Assembly (NCBI GenBank): GCA_049512335.1
Contig: JBEKXE010000137.1
Span: 1-11,890 of the forward strand
DNA: 11,890 nt
Source of the DNA: Lustribacter sp049512335
Lineage (GTDB): Bacteria; Vulcanimicrobiota; Vulcanimicrobiia; Vulcanimicrobiales; Vulcanimicrobiaceae
Direction: 5' to 3'
In this document: one piece after another, positions 6,623 through 11,890 of the stretch
Numbering within the stretch: position 1 is the first letter of the stretch
Layout of the letters: each line of letters starts with the position of its first letter
The notes under the pieces: model-generated
The model's database searches: none
What the model was told of the DNA's origin: nothing
What the model saw: the letters and a program-made list of their open reading frames with translations, nothing else
Program-made: the position numbers and the translations under genes

Positions 6623-7780
6623 GAGCAGGTAGCCGGCGCTTGCGCCGGCGCCGCCGACGATCGCGAAGAGCCCGAGCGTCGTGGTCGGCAAGGCGGATTG
6701 CGCGCCGCTCAGCGTTCCGCCGACCGCGCCGCCGACCGCCTGCGTCGCGCCGAGCAGTCCCGCCGCGAGTCCGGCGTCGCTGCGCGCCAGGCTGAGCAGC
6801 GCGCCGTACGCTGCGGGCGTCGTGAACGCGACGCCGCACGCGAACAGCGACCAGGTGGCGATGAAGCCGCCGACCGACGGAGCGTACGTGTCGACGCCCC
6901 ACGCGAGCGCGGTCGCCACCAGCACCAGCGCGGTGCCGAAGGCGAACAGCGGCTCGGGTTCGATCGACCGCAGTAGCCGCGCGTTGAGCGCCGCCGCCAC
7001 GATGAACGACATCGAGTTGATCGCGAACGCCAGCGCGAATTGCGTGCTCGACAGATGCAGCTGCACGATCAGCGCGAACGGCGAACCCGCGATGAAGGCG
7101 AAGAAGCCGAAAAACGTGGAGGCCACCATCAGCATCAATCCGAGCGTGCGCGGCAACTGCAGCACGCGCCGGTAGGCCTCGATCATGTTGCGGCCGTGGC
7201 GCGGTGACGTTTCCGGCAGCAGCAGCGCCACGAGCGCCACGAGCAGCACGCCGACGACCGCCAGGACGCCGTAGAGCTGGCGCCAGCCGAGCCAGGCGAG
7301 GATCGCCGCGCCGAGTAACGGCGCGATGACCGGCGCGAGGCTGTTCACCGACGTCAGGATCGACTGACGGAACGTCGAGCCGGCGCGGTCGCGCGAGAGA
7401 TCCTGCGCGATCGCGCGCGCGCACACCGTGCCGGCGCACGCGCCCAAGCCCTGTAGCAGCCGCAGCGCGACCAGCACGCCGGCGCCGGTCACCAGCGTGC
7501 AGCCGATGCCGGCCAGCGCGTACAGCGAAAGACCCCACAACAACACGGGCCGCCGGCCGTAGCGGTCCGAGAGCGGTCCCAGCGCGAGTTGACCCGCACC
7601 ATAGGCGAAGATGAAGGCCGACAGCGACGATTGGATCAGCGCCGGCGGCGCAGCAAGCGCGCGAGCGATCGTCGGCAGCCCGGGCAAACTGATGTCGATC
7701 GACAGCGGCGGCAGCATCATCAGCGAGCCGAGCAGGACCAGAAACCAGGCTCCGCCCGTCCGCGCCTCGATCGATTTCAC
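6608..7780 (-). CDS. MFS transporter, Bcr/CflA-type drug efflux family
   Basis: This 390-residue inner-membrane protein is predicted to be a proton-coupled multidrug exporter of the DHA1 Bcr/CflA type. The N-terminus reads LLGSLMMLPPLSIDISLPGL, matching the first helix and acidic IDxxLPxLP motif of Bcr/CflA proteins. MFS motif A follows the second helix as GPLSDRYGRRPVLLWG. Further along are RLLQGLGACAGTVCARAI and the motif C-like SVNSLAPVIAPLLGAAI. Hydrophobic segments continue to the C-terminus, consistent with 12 helices and the usual length of about 400. GTG 7780 is chosen because it is the only start before the first helix that clears the opposing gene; the ribosome site is weak. It is divergent from padR with 66 bp between, which suggests PadR control. 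The substrate is unknown. Confidence 0.88.
   Translation of the reverse strand: MKSIEARTGGAWFLVLLGSLMMLPPLSIDISLPGLPTIARALAAPPALIQSSLSAFIFAYGAGQLALGPLSDRYGRRPVLLWGLSLYALAGIGCTLVTGAGVLVALRLLQGLGACAGTVCARAIAQDLSRDRAGSTFRQSILTSVNSLAPVIAPLLGAAILAWLGWRQLYGVLAVVGVLLVALVALLLPETSPRHGRNMIEAYRRVLQLPRTLGLMLMVASTFFGFFAFIAGSPFALIVQLHLSSTQFALAFAINSMSFIVAAALNARLLRSIEPEPLFAFGTALVLVATALAWGVDTYAPSVGGFIATWSLFACGVAFTTPAAYGALLSLARSDAGLAAGLLGATQAVGGAVGGTLSGAQSALPTTTLGLFAIVGGAGASAGYLLSLRR
6632..6649 (+). terminator. Hairpin after the binding-protein gene, possible terminator
   Basis: GCCGGCGC and GCGCCGGC form a perfect 8-bp inverted repeat around TT, starting 10 nt after the stop at 6622. In practice this is a 7-bp stem with a CTTG loop. 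There is no T-run, so it is not a canonical intrinsic terminator. It lies inside the 3' coding end of the convergent MFS gene, where it encodes AGASAG. Ala/Gly-rich coding sequence can create such palindromes by chance. Confidence 0.3.
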
Positions 7781-7790
7781 AACCGCCGTG

Positions 7791-7805
7791 ACCCGGCGCC
7801 CGGGT
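7791..7805. promoter_or_regulatory. Palindrome near the MFS start, possible PadR operator
   Basis: ACCCGG and CCGGGT are perfect 6-bp arms around CGC. The site begins 11 bp upstream of the MFS GTG. Its centre (7798) is 23 bp from the centre of a larger palindrome (7821), and both share the CGC centre. In such GC-rich DNA a 6-bp-arm palindrome is not rare, so this call leans on its position. Confidence 0.35.
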
Positions 7806-7809
7806 GAGG

Positions 7810-7832
7810 AGTTCCGGCGCGCCGCCAGAACT
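7810..7832. promoter_or_regulatory. 23-bp palindrome before padR, likely PadR operator
   Basis: The arms AGTTCCGGCG (7810-7819) and CGCCAGAACT (7823-7832) match as an inverted repeat at nine of ten positions around CGC. The site is central in the 66-bp divergent region, 14 bp before the padR GTG. PadR proteins are dimers that bind palindromes in the shared promoter of their own gene and a divergent transporter, which fits exactly. The sequence differs from the classic PadR ATGT...ACAT box, but operators vary across the family. Confidence 0.55.
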
Positions 7833-7846
7833 GCTTGAGTCCCCCC

Positions 7847-8209
7847 GTGAAAGCGATCGCCGACCCCGGCCTCCCGCCTCGCGCGACGCCGAAAAATTTC
7901 CTCGTAGCGTGGCTGCTGGTGCTGCTGCGCCGCTCGAAGTTGCACGGCTACGAGATCATGAAAGAGCTGCGCGACGAGTTCGGCATCACGTGCGATCACG
8001 GCGCGCTCTACCGGACCTTGCGGCAGCTGGAAGGCGCCGCGCTGATCCGCTCGCATTGGGACGCCGCCGACCTCGGTCCGGCGCGGCGCGTCTACGAACT
8101 GACCGACACCGGCAGCGACGCGCTCTTGGCCTGGAGCGACGCGCTGGGCGGTTATCGCGCCTCGCTCGAAAAATTCTTCCACCTCTACCACGGGCTCACC
8201 GGGAAGTGA
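7847..8209 (+). CDS. PadR family transcriptional repressor
   Basis: This 120-residue winged-helix regulator is short, as expected for the PadR-s1 class. The N-terminal winged helix spans about residues 17-90: LLVLLRRSKLHGYEIMKEL (23-41) is the family signature, DHGALYRTLRQLE (50-62) is the recognition-helix region, and GPARRVYELT (77-86) is the wing. The C-terminal helix (LEKFFHLYHGL) would dimerise; this ending recalls the PHB-responsive repressor-like PadR subgroup. GTG 7847 is preferred; an in-frame TTG at 7835 would fall at the edge of the operator-like palindrome. Neither has a good Shine-Dalgarno. The gene is divergent from the MFS exporter and its TGA overlaps the GTG of the next gene. 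It probably represses both itself with its operon and the exporter, responding to a small ligand, possibly the exported compound. Confidence 0.9.
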   Translation: MKAIADPGLPPRATPKNFLVAWLLVLLRRSKLHGYEIMKELRDEFGITCDHGALYRTLRQLEGAALIRSHWDAADLGPARRVYELTDTGSDALLAWSDALGGYRASLEKFFHLYHGLTGK

Positions 8210-9000
8210 GCATCTCGATCCGTTTCCTCGGCACCGGCGGCGCGCGCTTCGTCGTCGCCAAACAGATTCGCGCTTCCGGCGGGATGTGGATGCGCTTCGG
8301 CGCGACGCAGATCCACGTCGATCCGGGCCCCGGCGCGCTCGTGCGCGCGCTCGGCACCGTTCCGCCGCAGCGTCCGGCCGAGCTCGATGCGATCGTGCTC
8401 TCGCACAAGCATCTCGACCACGCCGGCGACGTCAACGCGATGATCGAAGCGATGGCCCAGGGCGGCTGGCGCCCGCGCGGCGTGCTGCTGGCGCCGCGCG
8501 ACACCTGGGACGGCGATTCGATTCTGCTGCCCTACGCGCAGCGCTTCGTCCCGCGGCACGAGATCGTCGAGGAACGGGGCGGCCCCTACGCGATCAACGA
8601 CGTCGAGGTGCGCGCCTCCATCCGCCACCAGCATCCGGTCGAGACGTACGGCTACCATTTCCGCTATGCCGGCACGACGGTGTCGTATCTCCCGTGCACG
8701 CGCTACTTCGAGGGCTTGATCGACGACTACCGCGCGCACGCGCCCGACGTCATGGTGATCAACGTGCTGCGCTACGAAGATTCGCTGGACGTCGACCACC
8801 TCACGTTCGACGAAGCCAAACGGCTGATCGCGGGGATTCGGCCGGGCTCCGCCATCATGACCCATTTCGGGACGCGCATGCTCGAGCGCGATCCGCGCCG
8901 GCTGGCGTACGAGCTCGAGGACGAGCTGGGCATTCGCGTCTTCGCGGCGCACGACGGCTGGACGTATGACGCCCCGGTTCGGGGGATCGATGTCGCTTGA
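8206..9000 (+). CDS. MBL-fold metallohydrolase
   Basis: This 264-residue metallo-beta-lactamase-fold hydrolase starts ISIRFLGTGGARFVVAKQIR (3-22), similar to a group of uncharacterised archaeal and bacterial MBL proteins. The metal motif HxHxDH is SHKHLDH at 66-72 (H67, H69, D71, H72). Other likely ligands are His in RHQHPVETYGYH (140-151), H198 in DVDHLTFDEAKRL, and H220 in IMTHFG. The position where I expect the bridging Asp, in YLPCTRYFEG (161-170), holds Cys164. The reaction is unknown: a phosphodiesterase, thioesterase or lactonase is possible. GTG 8206 is chosen because it preserves the first beta-strand and the GTGA overlap with the padR stop. That overlap implies translational coupling, so this enzyme belongs to the PadR-controlled set. 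No signal peptide is seen; it is likely cytoplasmic. Confidence 0.88.
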   Translation: MSISIRFLGTGGARFVVAKQIRASGGMWMRFGATQIHVDPGPGALVRALGTVPPQRPAELDAIVLSHKHLDHAGDVNAMIEAMAQGGWRPRGVLLAPRDTWDGDSILLPYAQRFVPRHEIVEERGGPYAINDVEVRASIRHQHPVETYGYHFRYAGTTVSYLPCTRYFEGLIDDYRAHAPDVMVINVLRYEDSLDVDHLTFDEAKRLIAGIRPGSAIMTHFGTRMLERDPRRLAYELEDELGIRVFAAHDGWTYDAPVRGIDVA

Positions 9001-9415
9001 AATCGCGGTCGCGAAGCCGGGCGAGGCCGCTCCGTTTTGGCACGCCGTCGAGCGCGCGTGGCGCAGCGAGGTGTGGGGCTTCAAGGTCGTGTGGCACGAG
9101 CAAACGCACGACATCACGGCCGCGGTCGACGGCGCGATCGTGGGTGCGCTCAGCCTGCGCATCGCCGCGTCGCTCGGGCACGTCGAGGCGCTCTACGTGC
9201 TCCCGGCGCAGCGCGGCAACGGCATCGGCCGCGCACTGCTCGCGCGCTGCGAGGAGATCGCGAACTACTACAACTGCCACAAGGTCAGCGTCGCCGTGCT
9301 GAACGGCAGTCCGGCGCTGCGCTTCTTCGAGGGCAGCGGTTATCACGTCGAAGCGGTGCTGCCGCAGCACACGTTCAAACTGGACATCGCCATGATCCGG
9401 AAGTTCCTCTTATGA
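8990..9415 (+). CDS. GNAT family N-acetyltransferase
   Basis: This 141-residue single-domain GNAT enzyme would transfer an acetyl (or acyl) group from CoA to an amine. Motif A is HVEALYVLPAQRGNGIGRAL (64-83), with the acetyl-CoA pyrophosphate loop QRGNGIG (74-80). Motif B is VAVLNGSPALRFFEGSGYHV (101-120), where N105, the Phe pair and the GSGYH turn are typical. The substrate cannot be read from the sequence. ATG 8990 is preferred, with GGGGGA at 8981-8986 close upstream; an in-frame ATG at 8966 would add eight residues. It overlaps the MBL gene by 11 bp, and its TGA overlaps the decarboxylase ATG, so it is the middle gene of a coupled operon. Being next to an amine-producing decarboxylase makes an amine product a tempting acceptor, but that is inference. 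Confidence 0.9.
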   Translation: MSLEIAVAKPGEAAPFWHAVERAWRSEVWGFKVVWHEQTHDITAAVDGAIVGALSLRIAASLGHVEALYVLPAQRGNGIGRALLARCEEIANYYNCHKVSVAVLNGSPALRFFEGSGYHVEAVLPQHTFKLDIAMIRKFLL

Positions 9416-10878
9416 GCGGCAACCACAGCCTCGACCCGCAGGATTGGGCGGCGCTGCGCGCGCTCGCGCACCGCGCGCTCGACGAATCGTTCGACGCGAT
9501 CGCCGGCATCCGCGAACGGCCGCCGTGGCGGCCGATCCCGCCGCAGGTGCGCGCGGCGATCTCCGGCGATCCGCTGCCGCGCGGGCCCAGCGACCCGGCC
9601 GACGTGTACGCCGCGTTCACCGAACGGATCGCGCCGTACGCCGTCGACAACCGTCATCCGCGGTTCTTCGGCTGGGTGCACGGCGCGGGAACGCCGGCCG
9701 CGGTGATCGCCGCGTTGCTCGCCGCGGGGATGAACGCCAACGTCGGGGGTCGCGATCACGCCGCCGTCGAGGTCGAGCGGCGCGTCATCAGCTGGTGGTG
9801 CGAAGTCTTCGGTTTCCCGGCCGGGGCGAGCGGCTACCTGACGACCGGAACGTCGATGGCGAACCTGATCGGCGTGCTGGTCGCACGCCGTTCGGCCGCC
9901 GGTGCCAAGGTCCGCAACGAAGGGTTGGCGGAGGCGCCGCAGCTGGTCGGCTACACGACGCCCGAAGCGCACGGATCGCTCGGGCGCGCCTTCGACCTCG
10001 CGGGCCTCGGCCGCTCGGCGCTGCGCATGGTGCCGACGGGAAAATGGGACTGGAAGGCGCTGCGCGTGATGATCGCCGCCGACCGCAAGGCCGGCAACGT
10101 CCCGTTCATGCTCGTCGCGACGGCCGGCAGCGCGAGTACCGGCGCGATGGACGATCTAGCGGCCTTGGCCGATGTCGCGCGTGACGAGGGGTTGTGGTTC
10201 CACGTCGACGGCGCGTTCGGTGCGATGGTGCAACTCGCACCGGAGTTGCGCCATCTGGTCGCCGGCATCGAGCGCGCCGACTCGCTCGCGTTCGATCTGC
10301 ACAAGTGGCTGCACGTGCCGTACGACGCCGGCGCCGTCTTGGTGCGCGACGGTGAGCTGCACGCCGCCACCTTCGCCGACCACGCGCCGTACCTCGCGCG
10401 CACCTTACGCGGTACGGCCGGCGGCGAACCGTGGCCGACCGATTTCGGTCCCGAGCTCTCGCGCGGCTTTCGCGCGCTCGGCGTGTGGTTCACGATGAAG
10501 ACCTTCGGGCTCGACCGCTTCGGCGAATTGATCGCCCATCAGTGCGCGCTGGCGCGCGCCTTCGGCGAACGCATCGCCGCGACGCCGCCGCTCGAGCTGC
10601 TGACGCCGGTCAGTTTGAACATCGTGTGCTTCCGTTACGTGCCGCCGCGCACCGCCGGTGCTCCGGACGAGGTGGACGAGCGGCGTTTCGACGAGTTGAA
10701 CGCGCGCCTCGCGATCGAGCTGCAGGAACGCGGCCTCGCGGTACCGTCGACGACTCGGGTCGACGGGAAGCTGGCGCTGCGGATGAACGTGATGAACCAC
10801 CGCACGACGCAAGCCGACCTGGACGACGTGCTGGCCGCCGTGCTGGCGGTCGGCGACGAGCTAGTTACGTCCGCGTAG
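9412..10878 (+). CDS. PLP-dependent group II amino acid decarboxylase (aromatic-L-amino-acid decarboxylase family)
   Basis: This 488-residue fold-type I enzyme, of normal length for the family, should convert an L-amino acid to its amine and CO2. Family features in order: NRHPRFFGWVHGAGTPAAVI (80-99), YLTTGTSMANL (142-152, phosphate loop), the His that stacks on PLP in TPEAHGSLGRAF (H187), HVDGAFG (264-270, with D266 binding the pyridine nitrogen), and the PLP lysine K298 in DLHKWLHVPYD. The C-terminal NHRTTQADLDDVL (462-474) is typical. The segment after PYLART is shorter than the flexible catalytic loop of animal aromatic decarboxylases, so the substrate is open (aromatic, glutamate- or aspartate-like). 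The ATG is firm: it overlaps the GNAT stop (ATGA) and has GGAAG at 9399-9403, eight bases upstream. It is the last gene of the padR operon. Its end overlaps the convergent gene by 18 bp. Confidence 0.92.
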   Translation: MSGNHSLDPQDWAALRALAHRALDESFDAIAGIRERPPWRPIPPQVRAAISGDPLPRGPSDPADVYAAFTERIAPYAVDNRHPRFFGWVHGAGTPAAVIAALLAAGMNANVGGRDHAAVEVERRVISWWCEVFGFPAGASGYLTTGTSMANLIGVLVARRSAAGAKVRNEGLAEAPQLVGYTTPEAHGSLGRAFDLAGLGRSALRMVPTGKWDWKALRVMIAADRKAGNVPFMLVATAGSASTGAMDDLAALADVARDEGLWFHVDGAFGAMVQLAPELRHLVAGIERADSLAFDLHKWLHVPYDAGAVLVRDGELHAATFADHAPYLARTLRGTAGGEPWPTDFGPELSRGFRALGVWFTMKTFGLDRFGELIAHQCALARAFGERIAATPPLELLTPVSLNIVCFRYVPPRTAGAPDEVDERRFDELNARLAIELQERGLAVPSTTRVDGKLALRMNVMNHRTTQADLDDVLAAVLAVGDELVTSA

Positions 10879-11890
10879 CGCGCGGAAACGTTGGAACGCG
10901 TTCGGCTCCTGGAAGCGCGGCGGCAGCGCTTGCGGGCCGGCGGCAGGCAGTTGCGCCTGCCGCATCGGCCGCCATTCGGGCGGCAGCACTTGCCGTGACG
11001 CGAGCGTGCCGTCGTAGAGGTAGATGTTGCCGCGCCCGGTGAGCGCGTTGACGACCGGGCCGCCGCCGGCGATCGTCGCGCTCACGTCGGAGTCGCCGCG
11101 CTGATCGAGCGGCGTGCGCCGGTCCCACATCGAGTAGACGTGGCCTTCGGTCGAACGCGCCGCCACCTGCGCGCCGGTTGCGACGCCGAGGCCGATCGAA
11201 CCGTTGGCCGACTCGAAGCGCGCCAATCCGGGATCGAACGTGCCGTTGTCGTAGATGATGTTGCCGGAGACGCTCGTCACCTCGATCTGCCGCGCGCGGT
11301 CGTGTTCGAAGTCGATCGTCGCGTTGTTGCTGCGCGCGCGGATGCGGTCGAAGCTGGAATCGTAGATTTCGAGACGCCCGTTCATCTGCTGCACGAACGT
11401 GGCGCTCATGACGTCGTTCAACCGCGTCTGTCCGCCGCCGCTGGCGACGAACAGCGTTCCGCCATGGTAGTCGTCGACGTCGATGAGGCCCGCGCCTTGA
11501 CGGATCCGCGCGACCAGCAGCGCGGTCGAAGCCGGAACCATCACCGTGAGGTGCGAGTCGGCGGCCGTGACGATGCGCACTGTGTCGTGCTCGCCGGCGC
11601 GGAAGTCCGAGGCGTACGGAAAGATTTCGGGCGGCAGCGTGCCGCGCGTGGTCGCACCGCTGACCGGATCGCGCACCGCGATGTTCTGCAGCGGGATCGG
11701 TACCGAGAGCGGGGTCTGCACGGTGCCGAACGTGATCGGCCGGCGGGTGACTTGCGCACTCTCGTCGTCGGTGTCGAACTGCACGTTCGGCCGGTCCCAG
11801 GCCTTGATCGTGACCTGCGAGCGCGCGCCGGCCAGCACCTGAACGACGTTCTGGTCGCCCATGTTGAACGATCCGGACGCCGCGGACGCG
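10861..11890 (-). CDS. DUF4097-like adhesin/beta-repeat protein, 5'-truncated
   Basis: The reading frame stays open to the window edge, so the start probably lies beyond 11890; an in-frame ATG at 11862 would give 333 residues but lacks a signal peptide. The visible start (GSFNMGDQNVVQVLAGARSQ, then VTIKAWDRPNVQFD) matches the opening of DUF4097-type proteins, where a repeated beta-strand run is followed by a V-x-I-x-x-W-D/x-R-P pattern. The middle part is a series of short strands with Asp/Gly/Asn turns (GAGLIDVDDYHGG, ATIDFEHD, SVSGNIIYDNG, SANGSIGLGV), which suggests a right-handed beta-solenoid. The C-terminus is Pro/Gln/Arg-rich (about the last 50 residues) and probably disordered. It is likely cell-surface or periplasmic, but the signal sequence is off the window. 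The function is unknown. Its 3' end overlaps the decarboxylase by 18 bp. Confidence 0.65.
   Translation of the reverse strand, partial: ASAASGSFNMGDQNVVQVLAGARSQVTIKAWDRPNVQFDTDDESAQVTRRPITFGTVQTPLSVPIPLQNIAVRDPVSGATTRGTLPPEIFPYASDFRAGEHDTVRIVTAADSHLTVMVPASTALLVARIRQGAGLIDVDDYHGGTLFVASGGGQTRLNDVMSATFVQQMNGRLEIYDSSFDRIRARSNNATIDFEHDRARQIEVTSVSGNIIYDNGTFDPGLARFESANGSIGLGVATGAQVAARSTEGHVYSMWDRRTPLDQRGDSDVSATIAGGGPVVNALTGRGNIYLYDGTLASRQVLPPEWRPMRQAQLPAAGPQALPPRFQEPNAFQRFRALRGRN
10940..10963 (+). terminator. Hairpin beyond the decarboxylase gene, possible terminator
   Basis: GCGGCAGGC (10940-10948) and GCCTGCCGC (10955-10963) form a perfect 9-bp stem with the 6-nt loop AGTTGC. It starts 62 nt after the decarboxylase stop, inside the 3' coding end of the convergent gene. 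No T-run follows, so it is not a standard intrinsic terminator; a Rho-assisted or processing role is possible. It could be a chance result of GC-rich coding sequence. Confidence 0.3.

Noticed and set aside
7781..8191. Extension of the MFS protein upstream of GTG 7780
   Set aside because: It is antisense to padR and adds Arg/Gln-rich residues before the first membrane helix.
7804..8205. N-terminal extension of the MBL hydrolase through padR
   Set aside because: The extra residues are the shadow frame of padR; the MBL fold starts at the GTG overlapping the padR stop.
9412..10878. Assigning the decarboxylase to tyrosine, tryptophan or glutamate
   Set aside because: The PLP-site motifs fix the family, but substrate-pocket residues cannot be assigned without an alignment or structure.

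Overview
The window is bacterial, very GC-rich and gene-dense. It holds ten protein-coding genes on both strands, no RNA gene and no CRISPR array. The style (high GC, a flagellar rod-type protein, a DUF1800/DUF1501 pair, short intergenic repeats) reminds me of environmental genomes such as Vulcanimicrobiota (Ca. Eremiobacterota). That is only an impression; no marker gene fixes the taxonomy.

Layout. Positions 1-243 are non-coding and carry a cluster of short intergenic repeats with a 24-bp tandem array. A flagellar hook/basal-body rod protein follows (244-987, +). It converges, 3 bp apart, on a methylcrotonyl-CoA carboxylase carboxyltransferase subunit (mccB, 991-2574, -). A 101-bp divergent promoter region separates mccB from a probable + strand operon: DUF1800 protein (2676-4181), secreted DUF1501 protein (4194-5408) and a secreted LivK-type substrate-binding protein (5453-6622). 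The last of these overlaps, tail to tail, a Bcr/CflA-like MFS exporter (6608-7780, -).

The MFS gene is divergent from a tightly packed + strand operon: PadR-family repressor (7847-8209), MBL-fold metallohydrolase (8206-9000), GNAT acetyltransferase (8990-9415) and group II PLP-dependent decarboxylase (9412-10878). Each successive pair overlaps by 4, 11 and 4 nt. The 66-bp MFS/padR intergenic region holds two palindromes that look like PadR operators. The window ends in a 5'-truncated, adhesin-like DUF4097-type beta-repeat protein (10861-11890, -), which overlaps the decarboxylase 3' end by 18 bp.

The most interesting unit is 6608-10878. A PadR repressor, its likely operators, a divergent exporter and a translationally coupled hydrolase-acetyltransferase-decarboxylase set together suggest a regulated small-molecule pathway, perhaps amine formation, N-acylation and export. 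That pathway is inference; each family call is well supported. The DUF1800-DUF1501-binding-protein unit is a second operon of unknown function.
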